A DNA stretch of 64,000 bases from Bradyrhizobium cenepequi (GTDB taxonomy: Bacteria; Pseudomonadota; Alphaproteobacteria; Rhizobiales; Xanthobacteraceae). The notes below the pieces were generated by a model, which saw nothing but the letters and a program-made list of their open reading frames with translations, was not told the DNA's origin and ran no database searches. Shown one piece after another: positions 17,842 to 25,808 of this stretch. The translations under genes were made by a program, and so were the position numbers. The DNA lies in assembly GCF_020329485.1 (NCBI RefSeq), contig NZ_JAGKJI010000001.1, forward strand, positions 186,001-250,000, read 5' to 3'. Position 1 is the first letter of the stretch, and every line of letters begins with the position of its first letter.

Positions 17842-17855
17842 TTGATCCGCATCAA
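17842..17855 (+). promoter_or_regulatory. Perfect FixK/FNR box upstream of OmpW-type gene
   Basis: TTGATCCGCATCAA is an exact TTGAT-N4-ATCAA palindrome. Its centre is about 83 bp before ATG 17932; a -41.5 activator position would place the transcript start near 17890. This predicts induction under low oxygen. Confidence 0.7.
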
Positions 17856-17931
17856 ATCCTTCACCGTCCTGCTTCTGGTCTGAGAGAGGCAACGCGCGAC
17901 TTTCCGCGCGGACTTGGCGATGGGGAATTTG

Positions 17932-18663
17932 ATGAGGACAAGAACAATTTTGACGGCGTCGCTCGTGCTTGCGGCGGCGTTCGGTGGGGCCGCCATGTCG
18001 GCGCAGGGTGCGGATCTGGCGCCGGTCTACAAGGCGAAGGCGCCGCCGCCGGTGGAGACCTTCAACCCCTGGATGATCCGCCTGCGCGCGCTCGGCGTGC
18101 TGCCGGATGCAGGTGGCAGCTCGGTTAACGTCTTCGGCGTTCCGGGCCTGTCGTCGCCGAACTCGGGGCTCTCGATCAGCGATCAGGTCATCCCGGAGCT
18201 CGACATCACCTATTTCTTCACTGAGAACTTTGCCGCCGAACTTATCCTCGGCGCGACCAGGCATCACATCAGCGGGACCGGGACGCTCAACGGCCTCGAC
18301 ATCGGCAAGGCCTGGCTGTTGCCGCCGACCCTGACCCTGCAATATCACTTCACCGGGCTCGGCGCGTTCAAGCCGTATGTCGGTGCCGGCATCAACTACA
18401 CCGTGTTCTTCAACCAGTCCGCCGCCAATACGCCGGTCGGCGGCCTTGCGGTGACGGACTTGCACATCAGCAACCAGGTCGGCGCCGCCGTCCAGTTCGG
18501 CTTCGACTACATGCTCGATCGCCACTGGGGTCTCAACGTCGACGTGAAGAAGCTGTGGCTGCGGCCCGATTACTCGGCAACCGTCAACAACGCGATTCCA
18601 GTCACGGGGCGCGCCAATATCGATCCGTGGCTGGTGGGCGGCGGCGTCACCTACAAGTTCTGA
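17932..18663 (+). CDS. OmpW family outer membrane protein
   Basis: 243 aa. Signal peptide (residues 1-29, cleavage near SAQGAD). The mature chain shows alternating amphipathic strands and OmpW marks: PWMIRLRALGVLP, ELDITYFFTENFAAELI, LQYHFTGLGAFKPYVGAGINYT and a final VTYKF ending in Phe for barrel insertion. OmpW forms an eight-stranded barrel letting small hydrophobic compounds cross the outer membrane. The start at 17932 has GGGGA upstream; another ATG at 17920 is in frame. E. coli ompW is FNR-controlled, and a perfect FixK/FNR box lies upstream here too. Confidence 0.88.
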   Translation: MRTRTILTASLVLAAAFGGAAMSAQGADLAPVYKAKAPPPVETFNPWMIRLRALGVLPDAGGSSVNVFGVPGLSSPNSGLSISDQVIPELDITYFFTENFAAELILGATRHHISGTGTLNGLDIGKAWLLPPTLTLQYHFTGLGAFKPYVGAGINYTVFFNQSAANTPVGGLAVTDLHISNQVGAAVQFGFDYMLDRHWGLNVDVKKLWLRPDYSATVNNAIPVTGRANIDPWLVGGGVTYKF

Positions 18664-18798
18664 CGCCGCGGGGGGCGGCGGCGCCGGGAGCCGGGCGGCC
18701 CGGCGCCGCATCCGCCAGCATGAGGTGACGGGCCAAGCCGAATTGGGCTAAAGCGCGATGAGATGAGGATGAATCATCAACGCGCTTTAGGTTGTTGT

Positions 18799-18876
18799 TT
18801 GAGCAGGATCTCCGCGCAAACGCTTCGCGTTTGTCGCGAGGGAAAACCGCTTCACACTTTTCCGGGTCATGCTCTA
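18799..18876. repeat. 78-bp dispersed repeat (copy 1)
   Basis: Starts TTGAGCAGGATCTCCGCGCA and ends CATGCTCTA. It contains the palindrome AACGCTTCGCGTTTG. The sequence recurs almost exactly at 55505-55582, and its right end recurs near 60679-60693. Lies in a 267-bp gap between the OmpW and PhnA-like genes. Confidence 0.8.
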
Positions 18877-18930
18877 AGACAGATCGGTCAGGTATCCTCT
18901 CATCTCAGCGCGCGTCGCGGAAAGCACCAC

Positions 18931-19149
18931 ATGGACATCAAGATCAGGGATTCAAACGGCACGCTGCTCGCCGAGGGCGACAGTGTCACGCTGATCAAGG
19001 ACCTGAAGCTGAAAGGCTCGTCCACGGTCTTGAAGCGCGGCACGGTGATCAAGAACATCCACCTCACCGACAACGAGGATGAGATCGAAGGCCGCACTGA
19101 CAAGGTCAAGGGTCTGGTCCTGCGCACGGAGTTCCTGAAGAAGGCGTGA
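18931..19149 (+). CDS. PhnA-domain (alkylphosphonate utilization) protein
   Basis: 72 aa, corresponding to the C-terminal PhnA/YjdM domain alone: the pattern IRDSNGTLLAEGDSVTLIKD, LKLKGSSTVLKRGT and IEGRTDKVKGLVLRTEFLKK is highly conserved. The zinc-ribbon N-terminus found in YjdM is missing. Despite the family name, a direct role in phosphonate use is not established. Start 18931 follows GGAAAG. Convergent with trcR, with a strong hairpin between. Confidence 0.85.
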   Translation: MDIKIRDSNGTLLAEGDSVTLIKDLKLKGSSTVLKRGTVIKNIHLTDNEDEIEGRTDKVKGLVLRTEFLKKA

Positions 19150-19168
19150 GGGCGCTTGCGGCATCACG

Positions 19169-19203
19169 CAAAACAAAAACGCGGCGGGGCGTCCCGCCGC
19201 GTT
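19169..19203 (-). terminator. Rho-independent terminator of trcR
   Basis: AACGCGGCGGG (19178-19188), loop GCGT, and the exact complement (19193-19203) make an 11-bp stem. Read on the minus strand it is followed by a T-rich tract (TTTTGTTTTG), so it terminates the leftward trcR transcript and may also stop the rightward one. Confidence 0.75.
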
Positions 19204-19233
19204 CGCGTCTCCGATACTCTAAGTGGAGGAGAC

Positions 19234-19926
19234 TTACTCCTCCTCCGCCTTCTTGCCGCCGATCGTCTTCAGCTTGGCGAACACGGCGTCGACGTTGAGG
19301 TCTTCGCGCTGCTTTTCGGTCGGCTCGAATTCCGGTTCCTTGCGCGTGGTCTCTGAGGCCGGCAGCAGCGTGGCGCCGCCATAGGTGGAGGCAGCGGGCT
19401 TCTCCTTGGCGGCGCGCTGTACCTCGAAATCGAGCTCGATCTGCGAGCACAGGCCGAGCGTCACCGGGTCCATCGGGGTCAGCGTCGAGGTGTTCCAGTG
19501 GGTGCGGTCGCGGACGCTGGCGATCGTGGTCTTGGTGGTTCCGACCAGCCGCATGATCTGGGCGTCCTTCAGTTCGGGGTGGTTGCGGACCAGCCAGAGG
19601 ATCGCGCTCGGCCGTTCGTGGCGCCGCGACACCGGGGTGTAGCGCGGCCCCTTCCGCTTGGCGGCCGGCGGCAGCGCCACCTTGGTCTCGCCGAGCTTGA
19701 GGCGGTGGTTCGGGTCTCTTTCGCCCTTTTCGATCTCGTCGCGGCTCAATTGGCCGGTCGAGATCGGATCCATGCCCTTGATGCCTTGGGCGGCGTCGCC
19801 GTCGGCGATGGCACGGATCTCCAAGGGGTGCATCTTGGTGAAATCGGCGACTTGGTCGAAGGTCAGCGCGGTGTTATCCAGCAGCCAGACGGCGGTCGCC
19901 TTGGGCATCAGAGGTGCGTTGCTCAT
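19234..19926 (-). CDS. trcR: Cell cycle transcriptional regulator TrcR (DUF1013)
   Basis: 230 aa. The opening MPKATAVWLLDNTALTFDQV and the segments EIRAIADGDAAQGIKGMDPI, AILWLVRNHPELKDAQI and HWNTSTLTPMDPVTLGLCSQ are characteristic of DUF1013, the alphaproteobacterial TrcR regulator described as RNA-polymerase associated. Two helix-turn-helix-like regions are likely near residues 15-45 and 115-150. The C-terminus is acidic and repetitive (KKAEEE). Start 19926 has AAAGGAGA upstream; nothing supports the longer frame. Monocistronic with its own terminator. Confidence 0.9.
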   Translation of the reverse strand: MSNAPLMPKATAVWLLDNTALTFDQVADFTKMHPLEIRAIADGDAAQGIKGMDPISTGQLSRDEIEKGERDPNHRLKLGETKVALPPAAKRKGPRYTPVSRRHERPSAILWLVRNHPELKDAQIMRLVGTTKTTIASVRDRTHWNTSTLTPMDPVTLGLCSQIELDFEVQRAAKEKPAASTYGGATLLPASETTRKEPEFEPTEKQREDLNVDAVFAKLKTIGGKKAEEE

Positions 19927-20152
19927 GGCAAATCTCCTTTGTGCTTCGCCCACCTCTTTGGAGGCGAAACCGGGGGTCATCAGCGATGACGGGGAATTAA
20001 GCGCTATATAATCCTTCGGGTACCGGTGGCGCAATGGTTCTGCTAGAGTGCCTTGACACCGTCCAAAACCGAGCCCAAGTCGAACCAAAGTCCTAGCCAA
20101 CTGACCGTTCCCTGCCCGCCGGCGAGGGGTGATTCGGTCGCGAGATCGCTCC

Positions 20153-21121
20153 ATGCCAGCCAAACCAGACCTGAGAATCGTGCTTTGTTCGCCACGCGGC
20201 TTTTGTGCCGGGGTGGTCCGGGCCATCGACACCGTGGAACGGGCACTGACCATTTACGGCGCGCCGGTTTATGTCCGGCACGAGATCGTCCACAACAAAT
20301 ATGTCGTTGACGGCCTGAAGAAGAAGGGCGCGATTTTCGTCGAGGAACTCGCCGAAATTCCTAAAAATACCACCGCGCCGGTGGTATTTTCGGCCCACGG
20401 GGTCCCGAAATCGGTTCCGGCGGATGCGCAGGCGCGCCATCTGTTCTCGCTGGATGCGACCTGTCCGCTGGTCACCAAGGTGCACCGGGAAGCCGCGATC
20501 CATTTCAAGCGCGGCCGGGAGATCCTCCTGATCGGGCATTCCCACCATCCGGAGGTGGTCGGCACGCTCGGCCAGTTGCCGCCGGGCGCCGTGACCCTGA
20601 TCGAGACCGCCGAGGACGCCAAGACCTTCACCCCGAAGGACCCCAACAACCTCGCCTTCGTGACCCAGACCACGCTGTCGATCGACGATACCGCCGAGAT
20701 CGTCACCTTGCTCAAGGCGCGTTTTCCCAACGTCAACGGGCCGCACAAGGAAGACATCTGCTACGCCACCACCAACCGCCAGCTCGCGGTGAAGAAGGTG
20801 GCGCCAGTGGTCGATGCGCTGATCGTGGTCGGCGCACCGAATTCATCCAACTCGCAGCGCCTGCGCGAGGTCGCCGAGCGTGAGGGCTGCCCGATCGCGG
20901 TGCTGGCGCAGCGCGCCAGCGACATCGACTGGGCGCGCTTTGAGGGCATCAAGAGCCTCGGCATCACCGCCGGCGCCTCCGCGCCGGAAGTAATCGTCGA
21001 GGAGATTATGGACGCGTTCGCCGAGCGCTATACGCTTCATGTGGAGACGGTTTCGGCCGCAGAAGAGAACGAGTTCTTCCCGCTGCCGCGCTCGCTGCGT
21101 CCCGAAGCCGCCGCCGAGTAG
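20153..21121 (+). CDS. ispH: 4-hydroxy-3-methylbut-2-enyl diphosphate reductase
   Basis: 322 aa. IspH (LytB) performs the last step of the MEP isoprenoid pathway, reducing HMBPP to IPP and DMAPP with a [4Fe-4S] cluster. The three cluster cysteines are visible in [15 protein letters not shown] and [11 protein letters not shown], along with the substrate motifs [21 protein letters not shown] and [11 protein letters not shown] 20153 gives the normal family length; an in-frame GTG at 20129 is possible. First of ispH-thrB-rnhA, with six bases to thrB. Confidence 0.95.
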   Translation: MPAKPDLRIVLCSPRGFCAGVVRAIDTVERALTIYGAPVYVRHEIVHNKYVVDGLKKKGAIFVEELAEIPKNTTAPVVFSAHGVPKSVPADAQARHLFSLDATCPLVTKVHREAAIHFKRGREILLIGHSHHPEVVGTLGQLPPGAVTLIETAEDAKTFTPKDPNNLAFVTQTTLSIDDTAEIVTLLKARFPNVNGPHKEDICYATTNRQLAVKKVAPVVDALIVVGAPNSSNSQRLREVAEREGCPIAVLAQRASDIDWARFEGIKSLGITAGASAPEVIVEEIMDAFAERYTLHVETVSAAEENEFFPLPRSLRPEAAAE

Positions 21122-21127
21122 TCTCTT

Positions 21128-22108
21128 ATGGCGGTCTACACCGACGTCGCCGCCGAAGAGCTAGCGGAATTCCTCAAAGGTTACGACATTGGCGATCTCC
21201 TCTCCTACAAGGGGATCGCCGAGGGCGTCGAAAATTCCAACTTCCTGCTGCACACCAGCCGCGCCGCGTTCATCCTGACGCTCTACGAGAAGCGCGTCGC
21301 GGAAGATGACCTTCCCTATTTCCTGTCGCTGATGGCGCATCTCGCCGAGCGCGGCGTGAGCTGCCCGCAGCCGGCGCGAAATCGGAACGGCGAGGTCTAT
21401 AGCCGGCTCGCGGGACGGCCGGCCGCGATCATCAACTTCCTTGAGGGCATGTGGCCGCGGCGGCCGAATGTCGGACATTGCGGCGCCGTCGGCGAGGCGC
21501 TGGCGAAGATGCATCTTGCCGGGATAGATTTTCCGATGTTCCGGAAGAATCCGCTCTCGGTTGCCGGCTGGCGGCCGCTGTTCGATCTCGCGAGCTCCCG
21601 CGCCGACAGCGTGCAGGTGGGGCTGCGCGAATTCGTCGAACGCGAGCTTGAATATCTTGAGGCGAATTGGCCGACCGATCTGCCGGTCGGCGTCATCCAC
21701 GCTGATCTGTTTCCGGACAACGTGTTCTTCCTCGGCGACAGGCTGTCCGGCCTGATCGACTTCCCGTTCTCCTGCAACGATATCCTGGCTTATGATGTGG
21801 CGATCTGCCTCAACGCCTGGTGCTTCGAACCGGACCATTCCTTCAACGCGACGAAGGCGCGCGCGCTGCTCAATGCGTACGGCCGGGCGCGGCCGTTGTC
21901 GCAAGGAGAGCAGGCGGCGCTGCCGCTGCTTGCGCGCGGCGCCGCGTTGCGCTTCCTGCTGACGCGGTTGGTCGATTTCCTCAACGTGCCGCCAGGTGCG
22001 CTGGTGAAGCCCAAAGACCCGCTGGAATATGTGCGGAAGCTGCGCTTCCAGCAGAGCGTGAAGACGCTCAGCGACTACGGCGTGACGCAGGCAGGGTGCG
22101 TGGCGTGA
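21128..22108 (+). CDS. thrB: Homoserine kinase (ThrB, APH-like type)
   Basis: 326 aa, phosphorylating homoserine to O-phosphohomoserine in threonine biosynthesis. It is the aminoglycoside-phosphotransferase-like type used by many alphaproteobacteria, unrelated to the GHMP-type E. coli enzyme. Visible: [12 protein letters not shown] near the N-terminus, [12 protein letters not shown], the catalytic loop [13 protein letters not shown] and the metal-binding [16 protein letters not shown]. The final GTGA overlaps the start of rnhA, so the pair is translationally coupled. ThrB and RNase H are often neighbours in this order in the group. Confidence 0.93.
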   Translation: MAVYTDVAAEELAEFLKGYDIGDLLSYKGIAEGVENSNFLLHTSRAAFILTLYEKRVAEDDLPYFLSLMAHLAERGVSCPQPARNRNGEVYSRLAGRPAAIINFLEGMWPRRPNVGHCGAVGEALAKMHLAGIDFPMFRKNPLSVAGWRPLFDLASSRADSVQVGLREFVERELEYLEANWPTDLPVGVIHADLFPDNVFFLGDRLSGLIDFPFSCNDILAYDVAICLNAWCFEPDHSFNATKARALLNAYGRARPLSQGEQAALPLLARGAALRFLLTRLVDFLNVPPGALVKPKDPLEYVRKLRFQQSVKTLSDYGVTQAGCVA

Positions 22109-22572
22109 GCGAAAAGCCGCATGTCACGATCTTCACCGACGGCGCCTGCTCCGGCAATCCCGGCCCGGGCGGCTGGGGCGCTATCCTGAGATTCGGCGAC
22201 GTCGAGAAGGAATTGAAGGGCGGCGAGACCCACACCACCAACAACCGCATGGAATTGATGGCGGCGATCTCAGCGCTGGAGGCGCTGAAGAAGCCCTGCG
22301 TGGTCGATCTCACCACCGACAGCCAATATGTCCGCCAGGGCATCACCGGCTGGATCTTTGGCTGGAAGCGGAACGGCTGGCGTACGGCCGACAAGAAGCC
22401 GGTGAAGAATGTCGAGCTATGGCAGCGGCTCGATGCCGCGCTGAAGCCGCACGACGTGCGCTGGCACTGGATCAAGGGTCATGCCGGCCACGCCGAGAAC
22501 GAGCGCGCCGACCAACTCGCCCGCGACGGCATCGCCATGGCGCGGCTGAAGGAGAAAGTGGGCGGCTCGTAG
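22105..22572 (+). CDS. rnhA: Ribonuclease HI
   Basis: 155 aa from GTG 22105, overlapping the thrB stop by four bases. It removes RNA from RNA-DNA hybrids. The four catalytic acids are present: D in [17 protein letters not shown] in NNRMELMA, D in TTDSQYV and D in [10 protein letters not shown]. The basic handle [15 protein letters not shown] is also intact. Length matches bacterial RNase HI. A large inverted repeat follows the stop and may end the transcript. Confidence 0.96.
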   Translation: MSEKPHVTIFTDGACSGNPGPGGWGAILRFGDVEKELKGGETHTTNNRMELMAAISALEALKKPCVVDLTTDSQYVRQGITGWIFGWKRNGWRTADKKPVKNVELWQRLDAALKPHDVRWHWIKGHAGHAENERADQLARDGIAMARLKEKVGGS

Positions 22573-22589
22573 GGTTTTGTAGGGCGCCT

Positions 22590-22677
22590 CGTAGGATGGG
22601 TAGAGCGAAGCGAAACCCATCATCCGCGAAGGCTGCGACCAAGCCGATGGGTTTCGCTGCGCTCTACCCATCCTACG
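22590..22677. repeat. Inverted repeat, 32-bp arms
   Basis: Left arm 22590-22621 and right arm 22646-22677 are complementary with one mismatch (GATGGGTTTCGCTGCGCTCT against its partner). A 24-base loop separates them. Located just after rnhA and able to form a very stable hairpin; of the dispersed intergenic type seen across Bradyrhizobium. Confidence 0.8.
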
Positions 22678-22683
22678 GGAGTC

Positions 22684-22806
22684 CATCATTGCGAGCGGAG
22701 CGACGCAATCCATTTCGCCGATTGCGGCGGCATGGATTGCTTCTTCGCGGAGCCTGTCATCGGGCCCGCCAGAGGCGGGACCCGTTGGCTCCTCTCAATG
22801 ACGCTA
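22684..22806. repeat. Second palindromic element before the peroxiredoxin gene
   Basis: Contains ATTGCGAGCGGAGCGACGCA with the near-complement TGGATTGCTTCTTCGCGG (22733-22750) and a short palindrome GGGCCCGCCAGAGGCGGGACCC (22764-22785). It sits at the 3' side of the minus-strand peroxiredoxin gene and abuts the preceding hairpin, so two different repeat families are adjacent. Confidence 0.6.
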
Positions 22807-22811
22807 TCAGC

Positions 22812-23297
22812 TCACAGCTGCGCCAGCAGCGTATCGCCGCCGGAGACCTCGACCTTGCCCGGCGCGGGCTCGAGGTTGAGCTTCTTCACCACGCCATCCT
22901 CGATCAGCATCGAATAGCGCTTGGAGCGGATGCCGAGACCATTACCCGAAGCGTCGAGCTCCATGCCGATCGCCTTGGTGAAATCGGCATTGCCGTCGGC
23001 GAGGAACAGCGCCTCGTTGCGCTGATCGGTATCGCGCTTCCAGGCGTTCATGACGAAGGCATCGTTGACCGAGACGATCGCGACGGTGTCGACGCCCTTG
23101 TCCTTGATGGCGTAGGCATTGAGGAAGATGCTTGGCAGGTGCATCTTGTGGCAAGTGCCGGTGTAGGCGCCGGGCACGGCGAACAGCGCCACCTTCTTGC
23201 CCTTGAAGACATCATCGGTGGTCCGCACCTGCGGACCTTCCTCGGCCATCACGCGAAACTTGGCATCGGGCAGCTTGTCGCCAACTTGGATCGTCAT
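22812..23297 (-). CDS. Peroxiredoxin (Prx5/AhpE-like redoxin)
   Basis: 161 aa. Peroxiredoxin 5 type: TIQVGDKLPDAKFRV at the N-terminus and PGAYTGTCHKMHLP, where the Cys of TGTC is the peroxidatic cysteine, then VNDAFVMNAWKRD and GLGIRSKRYSMLIEDGVV. It reduces peroxides using thiol donors such as glutaredoxin or glutathione. The usual PGAFTPTC Pro is replaced by Gly. Start 23297 has GGGAGAA upstream; the frame is open further without a better start. Confidence 0.92.
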   Translation of the reverse strand: MTIQVGDKLPDAKFRVMAEEGPQVRTTDDVFKGKKVALFAVPGAYTGTCHKMHLPSIFLNAYAIKDKGVDTVAIVSVNDAFVMNAWKRDTDQRNEALFLADGNADFTKAIGMELDASGNGLGIRSKRYSMLIEDGVVKKLNLEPAPGKVEVSGGDTLLAQL

Positions 23298-23404
23298 CGT
23301 CCATTCTCCCTGAATGAGCTGGAGTTTTGTAGACCGTGCAGCCTGCGGGCACAATATCGCGAGCCTCAAAACCGCAACGGCCGCGCGCCTTCACCGTTCC
23401 GTCA

Positions 23405-23959
23405 TCATCCCAAGAATCCGCCTTCGTCGAGAAAAGCCTGCTCATCGGGCGTGGTCGCGCGTCCGAGGATGCGGTTGCGGTGTGGGAAGCGCCCGAACCG
23501 CCGGATGATATCGGCGTGGTGCTCGGCGTATTTCAGCTGCTCCGTGTTGCCGACATGGCGGAACAGCTCGATGCAACGAAGCTGGTCGGGCAGATGCTCC
23601 GAATGCATGAAGGGCAGATAGAGGAATTCGAGCAGGTTGGGATCGATCCGCAAATCCGCGCCGCGGTCGATGGCGCGGCGCGCCACCTCGCGCGCCAGCG
23701 CGTCGCTAGAATAGGTCTGGGCGTCGCCGCGGAACATGTTGCGGGGAAACTGGTCGAGCACGATGACGAGCGCCAGCGCGCCGTCATCGCTTGTTTCCCA
23801 AGACGATAATTCGCCGCCCGCCGCACTCTGCCACAGCTCGAAATAGCGGTCGCGTATTTCCGCATCGAACGCGTCGTCGCGCGCGTACCAGCGGTCGCGG
23901 CCGGCCGCGCGCCAGAATGACAAGATTTCGGCCGGCGTGATGTCGCGACCGTCAGGCAT
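23405..23959 (-). CDS. DUF924 family protein
   Basis: 184 aa, all-helical. Typical DUF924 marks: ILSFWRAAGRDRWYARDDAFD, ALVIVLDQFPRNMFRGDAQTYSSD, LEFLYLPFMHSE and GRFPHRNRILGR. Proteins of this family are TPR-like and uncharacterised; no catalytic residue is proposed. Start at 23959 (ATG) and stop 23405 match the family length. It lies 26 bp after the stop of fadD on the same strand and may be cotranscribed. Confidence 0.9.
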   Translation of the reverse strand: MPDGRDITPAEILSFWRAAGRDRWYARDDAFDAEIRDRYFELWQSAAGGELSSWETSDDGALALVIVLDQFPRNMFRGDAQTYSSDALAREVARRAIDRGADLRIDPNLLEFLYLPFMHSEHLPDQLRCIELFRHVGNTEQLKYAEHHADIIRRFGRFPHRNRILGRATTPDEQAFLDEGGFLG

Positions 23960-23985
23960 GGTCCCAACGTCCGCTCGCGCGCGGC

Positions 23986-25674
23986 TTAAGCCGCAGCCGC
24001 CGGCTTGTTCTCGTCGCGCAGTTCGCGGCGCAGGATCTTTCCGACATTGGTCTTCGGCAGCTCGGTCCTGAACTCGACCTGCTTCGGCACCTTGTAGTTG
24101 GTGAGCTGGGTGCCGCAGAATTTGATGACCTCCTCGGCGGTCAGGCTCGGGTCCTTGCGGACGATGAAGGCCTTGACCGCCTCGCTGGTCTTGGCGTCGG
24201 CGACGCCGATCACCGCGCATTCGAGCACGCCCGGATGGCTCGCGATCACTTCCTCGATCTCGTTCGGATAGACGTTGAAGCCGGAGACCAGGATCATGTC
24301 CTTCTTGCGGTCGACGATCTTGGTGTAGCCGTTCTCGTCCATCACGCCGATGTCTCCGGTGCGGAAATAGCCGTCCGATGTCATCACCTGCGCGGTCTCG
24401 TCCGGCCGGTTCCAGTAGCCCGCCATCACCTGCGGGCCCTTGGCGCAGATCTCGCCGGCCTGTCCGAGCGGCAGTTCATTGCCGTCATCGTCGCGGATCG
24501 AGAGATAAGTCGAAGGCACGGGCAGGCCGATCGAGCCAGAGAACTTGTCGGTGTCGGCGGGGTTGCAGGTCAGCGTGGGCGAGGTCTCTGATAGCCCGTA
24601 GCCTTCCGACAGCGCGCAGCCGGTCACCGCCAGCCATCTCTCGGCCACCGGCTTTTGCGTCGCCATGCCGCCGCCGAACGAGGTCTTCAGCTTCGAGAAA
24701 TCGAGCTTGTCGAAGCCAGGCGTGTTCAACAGGCCATTGTAGAGCGTGTTGACGGCGGGGAAGCTGTTGATCTGGTATTTCGCGAGCTCCTTGACGAAGC
24801 CGGGCAGGTCGCGCGGATTCGGGATCAGGAGGTTGACGCCGCCGGCGCGCACCGCCAGCAGGTAGCAGGCGGTCAGCGCGAAGATGTGGTAGAGCGGCAG
24901 CGCGCAGACGATGAAGAGCTGGTCGACATGCGGCGGCTTCTTCAGCGCCGGCTGCAGCCAGGCGTCGTTCTGCAGCACATTGGCGACGATGTTGCGCTGG
25001 AGCAGGGTGGCTCCCTTGGAGACGCCAGTGGTGCCGCCGGTATATTGCAGGAAGGCGACATCATCGGGCGTGATCCTGGGCCGGTTGAGCTTCAGACCGC
25101 GGCCTGCGGCGACAGCGGTGTTGAACGGAATGGCGCGCGGGATCGAGAACGGCGGCACCATCTTCTTCACCCGGCGCACCACCAGATTGACGATCACGCC
25201 CTTGAAGCCGAGCAGGTCGCCCATGCTACCGACGATGACATGCTTGATCGACGTCTTGCCCAGCACCTGTTGCACGGTGGCGGCGAAATTCTCCAGAACG
25301 ATGATGGCTTCCGCGCCGGAATCCTTGAGCTGGTGCTCGAGCTCGCGCGGGGTGTAGAGCGGGTTGACGTTGACGACGGCGTATCCGGCACGCAGTACGG
25401 CGGCGGTCGAGATCGGATACTGCAGCACGTTCGGCATCATCAGTGCGACGCGCGCGCCCTTTGCAAGGCCCAGGCTCTGTAGATAGGCGCCGAGCGCAGT
25501 CGACATCTCGTCGAGCTCGCGATAGGTGATCGCCTTGTCCATGCAGATGAAGGCCTTGCGGTCGGCGAACTTCGCAAAGCTCTCCTCGAGCAGCTCAACC
25601 AGCGATGAGTATTGCGTGACGTCGATGTCGGCGGGCACGCCGGCCGGATAGTGCTTGAGCCAGATGCGCTCCAT
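23986..25674 (-). CDS. fadD: Long-chain fatty acid-CoA ligase
   Basis: 562 aa. FadD converts long-chain fatty acids, ATP and CoA to acyl-CoA, AMP and PPi at the inner membrane. The ATP loop YTGGTTGVSKGATLLQRN, the GYGLSETSPTLTCNP motif, TGDIGVMDENGYTKIVDRKKD and the FACS-type signature near NVYPNEIEEVI are present; the catalytic Lys is in NVGKILRRELR. Length and the opening RIWLKHYPAGVPADID match E. coli FadD-type enzymes. GAGGAGAGGGG precedes the ATG. Confidence 0.93.
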   Translation of the reverse strand: MERIWLKHYPAGVPADIDVTQYSSLVELLEESFAKFADRKAFICMDKAITYRELDEMSTALGAYLQSLGLAKGARVALMMPNVLQYPISTAAVLRAGYAVVNVNPLYTPRELEHQLKDSGAEAIIVLENFAATVQQVLGKTSIKHVIVGSMGDLLGFKGVIVNLVVRRVKKMVPPFSIPRAIPFNTAVAAGRGLKLNRPRITPDDVAFLQYTGGTTGVSKGATLLQRNIVANVLQNDAWLQPALKKPPHVDQLFIVCALPLYHIFALTACYLLAVRAGGVNLLIPNPRDLPGFVKELAKYQINSFPAVNTLYNGLLNTPGFDKLDFSKLKTSFGGGMATQKPVAERWLAVTGCALSEGYGLSETSPTLTCNPADTDKFSGSIGLPVPSTYLSIRDDDGNELPLGQAGEICAKGPQVMAGYWNRPDETAQVMTSDGYFRTGDIGVMDENGYTKIVDRKKDMILVSGFNVYPNEIEEVIASHPGVLECAVIGVADAKTSEAVKAFIVRKDPSLTAEEVIKFCGTQLTNYKVPKQVEFRTELPKTNVGKILRRELRDENKPAAAA

Positions 25675-25808
25675 AAAAACCCCCTCTCCTCGTCTCCGGT
25701 CCGCGGCCCGGACTGCCTTCTTTTGGGCAGTATTGGGCTAGCCGGCCGCCGATGGCAAGCCGGCCGCGCTCCTTCGACGCATCAGCAGATCGGGATGTTG
25801 CGGCGCAG

